47,391 bases of DNA from Nostoc sp. NMS8 (GTDB lineage Bacteria; Cyanobacteriota; Cyanobacteriia; Cyanobacteriales; Nostocaceae), in assembly GCF_017115045.1 (NCBI RefSeq), contig NZ_JABXKK010000111.1, forward strand, positions 1 through 47,391, read 5' to 3'. The translations under genes and the position numbers were made by a program. This document shows, one piece after another, positions 17,902 to 25,804 of this stretch (its first letter is position 1; every line of letters begins with the position of its first letter). The notes beneath the pieces were generated by a model that saw nothing but the letters and a program-made list of their open reading frames with translations, had not been told where the DNA came from and did no database searches.

Positions 17902-18039
17902 ATGACTGCTAAAAGTAAGATTTCCCCAGTTGCCGACAGTGGAGCTAAACCTCCCTACGCCTTTCGCACAGGCTGGGCGCTGTTCTTGTTAGCTATTAAT
18001 TTCCTGGTAGCAGCCTACTATTTCCACATTATTGAGTAA
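17902..18039 (+). CDS. psaX: Photosystem I subunit PsaX
   Basis: A 45-residue single-span thylakoid protein. The core after residue 18 (AYxFRTxWAxxLLAINFLVAAYYF pattern) closely matches the PsaX subunit of photosystem I known from Thermosynechococcus and Nostocales, a peripheral small subunit that contacts a chlorophyll and stabilises the trimer edge. The hydrophobic segment covers about residues 26-42. The N-terminus is about ten residues longer than the thermophile protein as I remember it. AGGAGA precedes the ATG at 17902 by about 8 nt. It sits between lipA and a convergent LivH-type permease gene whose end is 21 bp away. It is easily missed because of its size. Confidence 0.88.
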   Translation: MTAKSKISPVADSGAKPPYAFRTGWALFLLAINFLVAAYYFHIIE

Positions 18040-18060
18040 TTAGAAGTGGAATGGTGCTGC

Positions 18061-18936
18061 TCAAATCGTTCCTTTGAATAAACCTTTGGGACGAATGAGC
18101 AGCACCAAAATCATGATCAACAGGGCTACACCCTGTTTGTACTGCGAACCCAGCCAAGGAGTGCTGATTTCCTGGACGATGCCAATGATAAAAGCTGCTG
18201 CGATCGCACCGTAAGGATTGCCAATGCCACCAAGTATTACCGAGGCAAATAATGGTAATATTAGAAACCATCCCATATTTGGACGCACTGCTGTAATTAA
18301 CCCATACATACTGCCACCCAATGATGTAAGCGTGCCAGCAATTACCCAAGTCCAAAAAATTACTCGGTCAACATTAATACCTGAAACCCTGGCTAAGTCC
18401 AGATCGTCGGCAACTGCTCGCATCGCCTTACCAATTTTGGTATTTTGCAGCAAGTAATGCAGCGCCAAAATTGCTAGCACCGCTAACCCCAATACCAATA
18501 ATTGATTTTGCGGTACCTTTAAACCCAAAATATCTAAAGCTGGTGTCACAGGTAAATCATAATTTTGGTTCTTGCCACCCCAAATCAAAATAATCCCATT
18601 GCGAAGAAATAAGGCAAGTCCGATAGAAATAATAATCAGCGTCGTGGAAGTAGCACGGATAGAGCGCATCCTTGACCACAGTAACTTTTCCGATAACAGC
18701 ATTACTGCAACTGTTCCCACTGCTGCCAAAATCATCGACAGCCAAATATTAACTCCAATGGTGTTTATCAGCCAGGTGAGATAGGCTCCTAAAGTGAGAA
18801 AGTCACCATGAGCAAAATTTGATAGTCGTAAAATTCCATAAGTAAGAGTCAGTCCGACTGCGGCTAGCGCAATAATGCTCCCCACCGCAATCCCATTAAC
18901 CATTAGTTGGGCGAATTGTGTATCCATAAGTCTCAA
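18061..18936 (-). CDS. livH: Branched-chain/neutral amino acid ABC transporter permease, LivH type
   Basis: Inner-membrane permease of 291 residues with about eight hydrophobic segments. The family-typical start (NGIAVGSIIALAAVGLTLTYG), the SNFAHGDFLTLGAYL motif and the EAA-like GAIAAAFIIGIVQE segment identify LivH. In Anabaena the equivalent stand-alone permease (NatD) belongs to the N-I neutral amino acid transporter that serves amino-acid reuptake and diazotrophic growth. The other components (binding protein, LivM, ATPases) are not in this window, which is normal for cyanobacteria, where the genes are scattered. It is transcribed divergently from a hybrid histidine kinase, and the shared upstream region carries a 22-bp-spaced direct repeat. 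Confidence 0.92.
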   Translation of the reverse strand: MRLMDTQFAQLMVNGIAVGSIIALAAVGLTLTYGILRLSNFAHGDFLTLGAYLTWLINTIGVNIWLSMILAAVGTVAVMLLSEKLLWSRMRSIRATSTTLIIISIGLALFLRNGIILIWGGKNQNYDLPVTPALDILGLKVPQNQLLVLGLAVLAILALHYLLQNTKIGKAMRAVADDLDLARVSGINVDRVIFWTWVIAGTLTSLGGSMYGLITAVRPNMGWFLILPLFASVILGGIGNPYGAIAAAFIIGIVQEISTPWLGSQYKQGVALLIMILVLLIRPKGLFKGTI

Positions 18937-19006
18937 GTTGCTTTTAAAAAATTTTAGGTTAATGGTTCATAAAATAATTTTTTTGTCTAGCTGCTAAATT
19001 CGGCAT

Positions 19007-19047
19007 CATAAGCTATGGTTTATAACAACATAAGTTATGGTTTATAA
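19007..19047. promoter_or_regulatory. Direct repeat, candidate operator in divergent promoter region
   Basis: CATAAGYTATGGTTTATAA occurs twice, at 19007-19025 and 19029-19047, with one base difference. The start-to-start distance is 22 bp, close to two helical turns. It sits between the livH-type gene (minus) and the hybrid kinase (plus), so it could bind a factor controlling either. The factor is unknown. Confidence 0.45.
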
Positions 19048-19072
19048 ATAAAAAAGAATTCTCGGCTAATAT

Positions 19073-19100
19073 GCATAAAATCCTATTCGGATTTTTATGC
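19073..19100. promoter_or_regulatory. Hairpin upstream of hybrid histidine kinase
   Basis: GCATAAAATCC (19073-19083) and GGATTTTTATGC (19089-19100) form a stem with a 5-nt loop, 32 bp before the kinase ATG. It could be a leader hairpin or part of an operator. No T-tract follows. Confidence 0.35.
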
Positions 19101-19132
19101 AAAGCTAAATTTGTTCAGCGGTCTAGTTGACC

Positions 19133-20977
19133 ATGCAGCAGTACTCAAGCTTACCAGACCAGAACTCACTGATAGATGCAACGCCAAAACTTTTGACAAC
19201 AATTGAGCAACTTCGCGCACAACTGTGGCTGGAGAGCAGCTTAAACCAGTTGCAAAGTCGCCTTAATGATTGCCTACTTTCTGCTTGTAACACTGCCCCA
19301 CAGGCAGGAGCCGCACAAGCAGAAATTTTCCAAGCTGTGGTTAACGAAATTAACAGTGCTGTTCACAGCAGTAATTTGGCACTTACAGATTGTGCCGTAG
19401 GCATTGCGTTGTTTCAACCACAAGAAACCGTTGCCACAGTTTGCTATGTTTCTCGTTCTCCATCCCCAAACTCACAACCTTTATTTGTAGAAGTGCTGAC
19501 AGCAGAAAAAAAGCTGCTGTTGAGATTGCAAGAAGTCATAAAACTTGAAGATTTGCAACAGCTTGAGAATCAACAACCACAGAGCGCTTGGCGGTTAGCT
19601 GATGACTCTGGTAATGTTATGGGCTGGCTAATTATTGCCACAGCGTCCCTAAGCTCTGAGCGTCAATCGCCGATTAAACCACAAGCTCAACTCAGATCGC
19701 AATTGATGGCAAGGTCTGCTAAGTACTGTACTACAGCTTTGCTACAACTTAGACATATCCTGTCTTGGTCGCAACGGTATCAACACTTAAGCAACTCTAA
19801 TCAAGAATTGGAGCGTACTAATCAACTCAAAAATCAGTTTTTGGCAAATACCAGCCACGAAATTCGCACACCGCTTAGTTCTATTATTGGGTTTACCCAC
19901 CTGCTTTTAGCACCAGGGTACGAACCAACTAGAGAACGCCAGCAAGAGTATTTAAATATCATTCAGTCTAGCGGCAAGCACTTGCTAGCTCTGATTAATG
20001 ACATTTTGGATCTCTCTAAAATTGAAGCAAATCAGCTAGAAGTACAGTGGGAAATAATAGATGTGCCACTGCTGTGTAGCAATGTTTTGGCACTAGTGAA
20101 AGAGAAAGCCGCTAATAAGGGTTTAAAACTGTGCTTAGAACTTGAACCCGATATTACAACTTTAGTAGCCGACGCCTTACGACTCAAGCAAATGCTGTTG
20201 AATTTAATCTTCAACGCTCTAAAGTTTACCAGTGAAGGAAGTGTTGGCTTACGGGTTGCTCCTAAAGGTGTATTTGTGCATTTTACAGTGTGGGATACAG
20301 GCAGTGGCATTTCCCAAGAAGACCAAGTTCAACTGTTTGAACCCTATTTCCAAATTGCCAAGGCCGTAGCAGGTGGTGTTGAAGGTACTGGTTTAGGTTT
20401 AGCAGTGACTCAGAAACTTGCCCAAATTCACGGTGGTTCTGTGAAAGTGGAATCTGAAGTAAATCGCGGCTCCCGTTTTACCCTGGTACTTCCCTTTAAG
20501 CAAGAACTGGGAGTGGAGAAAGATGGGGGAGATGAAGTGGATGAGAGAGCAAAATTTTCTTCATTTCCTCTGCATTTCACACCTAGTTCCTCTGTAGAGA
20601 TTTTGTTGGTAGAAAATGATTTACCAAATGCTGATTTGATGCAAATTTACCTACGTAAATTGGGATATCAGGTGACTTGGGTTCAGAATGCTAGCGAGAT
20701 GTGGGAAACTCTAACTGGGTTAGAGCCGGCGGTGATTTTAATGGATGTTTGTTTAACAGATGGAAATGGTCTGAGCTTAGTGCAACAACTGCGAGAACAT
20801 GAGCAATATCGGACGATTCCGGTAATTGTTCAAACAGCAATGGCGATGAAAGGCGATCGCGAAACTTGTCTAGCCGCTGGAGTAAATGACTATATTTCTA
20901 AACCGATTGATTTACCACTTTTAGCCAGTCTGGTAGCCAAGTACAGTAAAGCACCAACTTCGCTTGATGGGGAGTGA
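19133..20977 (+). CDS. Hybrid sensor histidine kinase with C-terminal receiver
   Basis: A 614-residue soluble hybrid kinase counted from the ATG at 19133; a TTG two codons earlier is possible. The N-terminal 200 residues form a GAF-like sensory region without an obvious ligand motif. HisKA carries His242 in NTSHEIRTPLSS, the ATPase domain shows NLIFNALKFT, DTGSGIS and GTGLGLA, and a receiver domain at the end has Asp538 (VILMDVCLTDGNG) and the ISKPIDLPLL lysine loop. The HEIRTP box places it in the classical hybrid-kinase group, unlike the HEINNP kinases elsewhere in the window. A charged low-complexity linker at about 462-480 separates kinase and receiver. It is divergent from the LivH-type permease gene. 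Its signal and its phosphotransfer partner are unknown. Confidence 0.93.
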   Translation: MQQYSSLPDQNSLIDATPKLLTTIEQLRAQLWLESSLNQLQSRLNDCLLSACNTAPQAGAAQAEIFQAVVNEINSAVHSSNLALTDCAVGIALFQPQETVATVCYVSRSPSPNSQPLFVEVLTAEKKLLLRLQEVIKLEDLQQLENQQPQSAWRLADDSGNVMGWLIIATASLSSERQSPIKPQAQLRSQLMARSAKYCTTALLQLRHILSWSQRYQHLSNSNQELERTNQLKNQFLANTSHEIRTPLSSIIGFTHLLLAPGYEPTRERQQEYLNIIQSSGKHLLALINDILDLSKIEANQLEVQWEIIDVPLLCSNVLALVKEKAANKGLKLCLELEPDITTLVADALRLKQMLLNLIFNALKFTSEGSVGLRVAPKGVFVHFTVWDTGSGISQEDQVQLFEPYFQIAKAVAGGVEGTGLGLAVTQKLAQIHGGSVKVESEVNRGSRFTLVLPFKQELGVEKDGGDEVDERAKFSSFPLHFTPSSSVEILLVENDLPNADLMQIYLRKLGYQVTWVQNASEMWETLTGLEPAVILMDVCLTDGNGLSLVQQLREHEQYRTIPVIVQTAMAMKGDRETCLAAGVNDYISKPIDLPLLASLVAKYSKAPTSLDGE

Positions 20978-21036
20978 GGGAGCAAGGGGAGCAGGGAGCA
21001 AGAAAGAAGAGTTTTCCCCTCCGCTCCCTGCTCCCC
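20978..21036. repeat. Purine-rich low-complexity inverted repeat
   Basis: GGGGAGCAGGGAGC (20986-20999) and its exact reverse complement GCTCCCTGCTCCCC (21023-21036) flank an AG-rich loop. This is the GGGAGCAGGGAGCA type of heptamer-like repeat seen at gene ends in Nostoc. It starts directly after the kinase stop codon and might serve as a stem-loop terminator. Confidence 0.6.
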
Positions 21037-21128
21037 GCCCCTTTGCCTCTTTTCAATGCCCAATGCCCCATAACTAATGACTACAATATAAATTGTTGGG
21101 TGCTATAGGGTTTTGGCAGGATTAGGAA

Positions 21129-21959
21129 ATGATGCTGACAGAAAAATTTGAGCAATTAAGAGCCTTATTTCAAGAGATGGAGCAGGCGTTGATTGCCTAC
21201 TCTGGGGGCGTTGATAGCACTTTGGTTGCCAAAATTGCCTATGATGTCTTGGGCGATCGCGCTTTGGCTGTCACGGCTGTTTCTCCTTCGCTATTACCAG
21301 AAGAGTTAGAAGACGCGAAAATTCAAGCTGCAACAATTGGGATTCCTCATAAAATTGTCCAGACTCACGAGATGGAAAATCCCAATTACACTTCTAACCC
21401 TGTTAATCGCTGTTATTTTTGCAAAAGTGAGTTGCACGACACTCTCAAACCTTTAGCTTTAGAGTTGGGTTATCCTTATGTCGTGGATGGGGTAAATGCC
21501 GATGATTTGCATGATTATCGCCCAGGAATTCAGGCGGCTAAAGAAAGAGGGGCGCGATCGCCTTTAGCAGAAGTGGGTGTCACTAAAATAGAAGTTCGCC
21601 AACTTTCGCAACAACTCGGTTTACCTTGGTGGGATAAACCTGCTCAACCCTGTCTCAGTTCCCGCTTTCCTTACGGTGAAGAGATTACTGTGGCTAAGTT
21701 GCAACGAGTCGGTAGAGGAGAAATTTATCTCCGAAAACTAGGTTGGCAGAATTTGCGAGTGCGATCGGAAGGTGATACAGCACGTATTGAATTACCACCA
21801 GAGCAAATTAAAGAGTTTGTATTAACTAACGATTTACAAACATTAGTTTCAGCATTTCAAGATTTTGGGTTTATCTATGTAACCTTAGATTTAGAAGGTT
21901 ATCGTAGCGGTAAGTTGAATCAGGTTTTAAATCGGGAAGCCTTGGGCGTTAAAGTATAA
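21129..21959 (+). CDS. larE: ATP-dependent sacrificial sulfur transferase LarE
   Basis: PP-loop enzyme of 276 residues that adenylates a carboxylate of the pyridinium nucleotide precursor and donates sulfur in the synthesis of the nickel-pincer nucleotide cofactor. The PP-loop is SGGVDST (25-31), and Cys175 in PCLSSRFPYGE corresponds to the sacrificial cysteine of the characterised Lactobacillus enzyme. A CYFC pair is at 95-98. An AGGA lies just upstream, and two tandem ATGs (21129, 21132) could serve as start. larB and larC are not next to it, so the physiological product in this organism is uncertain. A nickel/cobalt permease lies about 5.5 kb downstream. Confidence 0.93.
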   Translation: MMLTEKFEQLRALFQEMEQALIAYSGGVDSTLVAKIAYDVLGDRALAVTAVSPSLLPEELEDAKIQAATIGIPHKIVQTHEMENPNYTSNPVNRCYFCKSELHDTLKPLALELGYPYVVDGVNADDLHDYRPGIQAAKERGARSPLAEVGVTKIEVRQLSQQLGLPWWDKPAQPCLSSRFPYGEEITVAKLQRVGRGEIYLRKLGWQNLRVRSEGDTARIELPPEQIKEFVLTNDLQTLVSAFQDFGFIYVTLDLEGYRSGKLNQVLNREALGVKV

Positions 21960-21984
21960 AATTTTGGTTGTATAAAGATAGAAT

Positions 21985-22410
21985 TTATTTACCTTCTAGA
22001 GAAACTAGAAAGCAACCGTTAATCCTCCAGATATAATCGGGCTGTTTTTCCATAAAATATAAAGCCCTTAAGGGAACTCCATCAGGAGCAAGTAGCAGCA
22101 GTGGTTGAGTGATGTTTCCCTGGATGGTTGTTATTTTCTCGAAAAAGACAGAACGAGGGCGGTATACTGCTGGATAGCTTGTTTTTACCATAAGCATAAA
22201 ATGTTCTGCGGTTCCGAATTGCGCCTGAATTGCCGGACTAGCGAAGGTAAAAGCGCCTTGAGCGTCATCTTTTTTAAAAGCTGCCAATTGGTATTCAATT
22301 ACAGAACGTATGTTGATGGCATCTGTATCAGTAACTTCCATAAATTTAAAAATTGCGTAGGCACAGCCTGTCGTAGATATCGCTCTAATCTCGGCAAAGC
22401 GATCGCTCAC
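21985..22410 (-). CDS. DUF4864 domain protein
   Basis: A 141-residue protein assigned to DUF4864 from the pattern IEYQLAAFKKDDAQGAFTFASP and the following FGTAEHFMLMVKTSYPAVYRP, an NTF2-like small alpha/beta fold of unknown function. Its GTG start codon overlaps the TGA of the SGNH hydrolase gene (GTGA), which implies translational coupling. An alternative ATG start lies at 22341, just before the conserved domain, but has no ribosome binding site that I can see. No signal peptide is clear from the GTG start. It is probably expressed with, and perhaps functionally linked to, the upstream hydrolase. Confidence 0.85.
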   Translation of the reverse strand: MSDRFAEIRAISTTGCAYAIFKFMEVTDTDAINIRSVIEYQLAAFKKDDAQGAFTFASPAIQAQFGTAEHFMLMVKTSYPAVYRPRSVFFEKITTIQGNITQPLLLLAPDGVPLRALYFMEKQPDYIWRINGCFLVSLEGK

Positions 22411-23462
22411 TTCTCACGCTGAGTGAGCTTGTATTCTATCTGCTGTAGTGCCGTTCGCCACACGTCATATCCCTCTTGAGACAAGTGCAACCCATCTGTG
22501 GTTAACTCTGGGCGCAAATTGCCTTCCATATCGGTAAACGAGCTATAAATATTTAGATAATTAGCACCTTCTTGTTTGGCAATCACGGTTAGTTGGATGT
22601 TGATGTGACGAATGCGGCTATTGGCAATGTTTGGCAGACGAGTAGGTAAAATTGATTGGACAATAATTTGAGCATGAGGGTGAGCCTGTCGTAAACGCCT
22701 GACAATCCGGCGATAATTACGCAAAATTGTTTCATCACTAGCACCTTTTCTTAAGTCGTTAATCCCAGCCATGATGTAAATTACATCTGGTCGTGTTGCC
22801 GAAAATGCCCCCAATCTTTTTAAAACGCCACTAGAGGTATCTCCAGATATGCCTTGATTCAGCCACAATTTACCAGCAGGCAGTTTTTCTCTCGGAAACC
22901 ACATGCTCAAAGAATCACCAACTAAGATACTTAGATGATTTGGGCCTTGACCTTGAGCGATCGCTCTCGCTTCTAAAGCTAGTAAACTTTTCCAGTCGTC
23001 ATAAGTTAGTTGACGTTTCTTGATCGACTCCCACAATGATTGCAAATTATCACTATCTACGCGTGTATAAATCTGACCTGTTTTCAGAGCCGCCAATCTT
23101 TGGTAGTAAAGTTGATTCCCAGATGTCAATAAGAGGGTAGTTGCTTGGGTGCTGGGGTTAAGTGATGACTCTGTTGGGGTTGGTAATCCCGGACTGCCGA
23201 ATTCTGGTACGCTAGGGATGTTTTTCTCACCTTCTGATAGCTGCGAAGTTTTTAAGGGTTGGAACGCTTGGCCGCTCAGTTCTGGTAAAGAGAGATCAAC
23301 ATTCTTGATAATTTTTGTACTGACTATTGCCTGCGAACCCTGTTTTAAATCCCACAGGAATCTAGAATTTTCTGGCAGGACAACGGACAGATGTGGAAGA
23401 GCCGATGCTGGTATTGCTAATCCTGTTAACAAGCCTGCTGCCAACAGATAAGGGTCCCTCAT
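22407..23462 (-). CDS. SGNH/GDSL hydrolase, exported
   Basis: A 351-residue predicted ester hydrolase of the SGNH superfamily. A short hydrophobic N-terminus (LLAAGLLTGLAIPASALPHL) looks like a signal peptide, followed by about 130 residues of low-conservation, Pro/Ser-rich sequence. The catalytic domain at about 170-345 has block I LVGDSLSM with the nucleophile serine, block II NQGISGDTS, block III GINDL and block V DGLHLSQEGY supplying the Asp-His pair. The substrate is unknown; cell-wall or polysaccharide acyl groups are typical for exported members. It is co-transcribed with the overlapping DUF4864 gene. The upstream 860 bp hold no gene. Confidence 0.92.
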   Translation of the reverse strand: MRDPYLLAAGLLTGLAIPASALPHLSVVLPENSRFLWDLKQGSQAIVSTKIIKNVDLSLPELSGQAFQPLKTSQLSEGEKNIPSVPEFGSPGLPTPTESSLNPSTQATTLLLTSGNQLYYQRLAALKTGQIYTRVDSDNLQSLWESIKKRQLTYDDWKSLLALEARAIAQGQGPNHLSILVGDSLSMWFPREKLPAGKLWLNQGISGDTSSGVLKRLGAFSATRPDVIYIMAGINDLRKGASDETILRNYRRIVRRLRQAHPHAQIIVQSILPTRLPNIANSRIRHINIQLTVIAKQEGANYLNIYSSFTDMEGNLRPELTTDGLHLSQEGYDVWRTALQQIEYKLTQREK

Positions 23463-24065
23463 CGCTTTCTCTCTCCTCTACTCACTGCTTTTCCATATCA
23501 CAGCATTCGTTGTCTGTATTCAGGAAAATTTTACTTCGGTTAATCTACTATTCTTATTTAGACTGTATAGTTCTGTAAAGCGTGTTCACGAGATTATATT
23601 TGACAATTTACGATCTCTTTAAAGTAGGGTTTTATCAGTAGTATAGAAGTATTATTTATGAGATTTTTCTACTGAAGACACTGATTTCTTTGGCTACACT
23701 TTTTACACTCAGTTGTCACAAATTAAGTGTTGGCAAACTCGGCGATTAGTGAGTGATTTGTGAGCATCTCAGGAGAGAGGTTTTTGCTTTTGATTAAATT
23801 ACCATAAAATTCCAGATTTCTAGATTTCAGTAATTGTGGCGATCGCATGAGAGTTTACTAGACCTAGAAGCGATGCCTGACGAAAGACCGCTTTACATCT
23901 ACACTTTTCACTTTTTATGCGAAATTGAGCTTTGCAAAGGTAGCAGTTATCAAATGAGTAATAGGTGTAAGTGTAATCATCGATAATATTGATATCATAC
24001 GATGGTGTGTCATCGATAAGCAAGTATTAAGTTTGCCCTACTGAGAATTTGAGAACTTACTATAA

Positions 24066-24112
24066 GACTCATATTTGATTTTTGAAAAAACTCAGTACAC
24101 ACCTATTCCCTT
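24066..24112. repeat. Dispersed repeat (GACTCATNTTTGATTTTTGA family), second copy
   Basis: It matches the start of the repeat at 8049-8140: GACTCAT, then TTTGATTTTTGAAAAAA, then a TATTCCC block. Confidence 0.55.
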
Positions 24113-24131
24113 CCTATGGTGCTTGCGCTAC

Positions 24132-24163
24132 GCTTCTCTACGAGAGGCTACGCTAACGCGAAC
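24132..24163. repeat. Dispersed palindromic repeat, inverse of 9707-9735
   Basis: CTTCTCTACGAGAGGCTACG followed by CTAACGCGAAC is the reverse complement of the repeat at 9707-9735 with a few inserted bases. Confidence 0.65.
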
Positions 24164-24324
24164 ACGCACCACAAAAATAAATTCCGTAATCAAATCGGAT
24201 TCCTATATACTTCATTTGAAATTTATGTTTACTCATTGAAGTATGAGTTGAAACACATTTAAATTAAGTTTTAACTCTAGAGAATAACCTCATTAGAAGT
24301 GCTAAGATTTAGGCTGAATCATTA

Positions 24325-24537
24325 GTGTTTCCCTTTTTTTACGTGGCTAGAGCTAGTACAGCGATTGGTGTTAGTCCCATTATTAAAGAGATTGTGCAAA
24401 AACAGGCACATTCTACACGTTTGACCCTGAAAGAAGTTATTCTCATGGGGATGTTAGCTATTGACAAACTAGATGATCGAGGTCGTCAAGAGTTAGCAGA
24501 TCAAGTTCATCAAATGCAGGTAAATGGAGAAATTTAA
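24325..24537 (+). CDS. Small hypothetical protein
   Basis: A 70-residue frame from a GTG at 24325; a GTG at 24343 giving a 64-residue protein starting at residue 7 (ARASTAIGVSP) is equally likely. The predicted protein is helical, with segments SPIIKEIVQKQ, LTLKEVILMGMLAIDKL and RGRQELADQVHQM. The size and the strand-helix-helix look resemble small ribbon-helix-helix or antitoxin-type proteins, but I find no diagnostic motif. It converges with the DNA methyltransferase 80 bp away. No partner toxin is visible. Confidence 0.5.
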   Translation: MFPFFYVARASTAIGVSPIIKEIVQKQAHSTRLTLKEVILMGMLAIDKLDDRGRQELADQVHQMQVNGEI

Positions 24538-24617
24538 GTAAGTCGTTATGAGTTATGGGTTACAAGTTATGAATTAGAAATTTTAACTTCTGGCTCTTGA
24601 CTCTTCAGTTAATTTAG

Positions 24618-25523
24618 TTATTGGCCAAATCGATAACGACTTCCCATTACGTAATTTTCATTAATTTCAAAAGATATCCAGCGGCGTTGTAGAGTCTCAG
24701 AAACAAAGCCAGTTGTATTAGAACCTGCAAATGGATCTAATACTATATCACCTTCATCAGTTAAGAATTTGATGAAAAACTCGGCGAACCCTTGAGGAAA
24801 ACGTGCTGGATGGGGTCTAATTTCTGCTGTTTTGCAGCGTCGTAAATAGGCACTATTAGATTCAGTATTAGCAATTTCTAATAAATTGGGTGGAATTGCA
24901 CCCTGGTTATCCTTTTGAAATTTATCAGAAATATCATGTCCACTAGGACGTATTTTTGCTTTATAGCCATTTTTGAGTAACTGTTTCATACTTTGGCTAT
25001 AAGGCTTTAAAACTTTTCTATTATCTGCTTTAGGATTTGGTGTTTTAGACAACCACCAAACTGTATTTACAGAATCTTTCACACGAATTCGTCTGATTGT
25101 CACCCACTCAGCAGGGGTTGGCAGTCGAGATGGATTATAGTGGTAAAATTCTTGAGCAAGAAAGAAACCTACTTCCTTACATAATCTAACTAAAAGTTCG
25201 TATTGGTAGATACTGCGAACGGGATTACCAGGTAAGTAAGCGCCACCTAAATCTAGTACGAATGAGCCATTATCTGCCAGCACTCTTTTAAATTCGGATG
25301 CAAAAGGTAAAAACCACTCAATATATTTTTCTGCACTTTCGTTACCGTATTCTTTTTTTCGTGTGAGAGCAAATGGAGGTGATGTAATAATTAAATTGAT
25401 ACTATTATCGTCAATGAATTTAATAAGTTTAAGGCTATCACCTAAATATGCGGCTCCGTTCTGCTGGGTATAATAGGGATTAAAAATTATTTCTTTTGGT
25501 GGCGTTATTAGTTCTTCTTGCAA
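24618..25523 (-). CDS. Solitary DNA methyltransferase, beta class (N4-cytosine or N6-adenine)
   Basis: A 301-residue site-specific amino-methyltransferase. Catalytic motif IV TSPPF (residues 47-51) precedes the SAM-binding motif I DPFAGSNTT near residue 265, the order of the beta class. TSPP is commonest among N4-cytosine enzymes. Between them lies a variable target-recognition region that includes NTVWWLSKTPNPKAD. No restriction endonuclease gene is adjacent, so it looks like an orphan methylase. Cyanobacteria have conserved orphan enzymes, and Synechocystis sll0729 (M.Ssp6803II, N4-cytosine in GGCC) is one candidate relative; that assignment is inference. The start at 25523 gives MQEELITPPK, followed by the YLGDSLKLI segment typical of these enzymes. 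Confidence 0.92.
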   Translation of the reverse strand: MQEELITPPKEIIFNPYYTQQNGAAYLGDSLKLIKFIDDNSINLIITSPPFALTRKKEYGNESAEKYIEWFLPFASEFKRVLADNGSFVLDLGGAYLPGNPVRSIYQYELLVRLCKEVGFFLAQEFYHYNPSRLPTPAEWVTIRRIRVKDSVNTVWWLSKTPNPKADNRKVLKPYSQSMKQLLKNGYKAKIRPSGHDISDKFQKDNQGAIPPNLLEIANTESNSAYLRRCKTAEIRPHPARFPQGFAEFFIKFLTDEGDIVLDPFAGSNTTGFVSETLQRRWISFEINENYVMGSRYRFGQ

Positions 25524-25639
25524 GAGTGATAAAATTATCTCGTTTTTTATAGTTATAACTTGTTTTGATATTGTCTGGATATTTTATTTTAACAATACAG
25601 TTTGGTTAAGGTTTTTTGATGAAAATGCGAGAGCGCAAA

Positions 25640-25682
25640 GACGCGATAAATCGCCATTGTAGAGACGGCGATTCATCGCGTC
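25640..25682. repeat. Dispersed repeat, GACGCGAT family, copy B (long hairpin)
   Basis: GACGCGATAAATCGCC (25640-25655) and GGCGATTCATCGCGTC (25667-25682) pair with a single mismatch around an 11-nt spacer, giving a 16-bp stem. Flanks include AATACAGTTTGG and AACAGTATTGC, related to the ends of copies A and D. Confidence 0.75.
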
Positions 25683-25750
25683 TCTTGCCTTAATCGAACA
25701 GTATTGCATAGCGAAACTAATCTGCTTTGATGCTGAATTCTTCTTCAATT

Positions 25751-25785
25751 AAAAAGCGCCCCCTATTTCTGGAGGGCGCTTTTTA
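25751..25785 (-). terminator. psbA intrinsic terminator
   Basis: The stem AAAAAGCGCCC / GGGCGCTTTTT around a C-rich and A/T loop ends in a run of T on the transcript. It lies about 20 bp beyond the psbA stop codon. Confidence 0.9.
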
Positions 25786-25804
25786 TTTAGCTAATACTGG
25801 AGTA

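Larger units (their letters stand above)
23463..24324. other. Long intergenic region without a convincing gene
   Basis: About 860 bp. Short open frames (for example minus strand 23820-24023) lack family features. The right half contains the GACTCATATTTGATTTTTGA repeat (24066-24112) and an inverted GTTCGCG/CTCTACGAG repeat (24132-24163). I see no RNA gene. Confidence 0.6.

Noticed and set aside
23820..24023. 67-codon minus-strand frame
   Set aside because: Cys/Tyr-rich translation without a motif, low coding likeness, no ribosome binding site.
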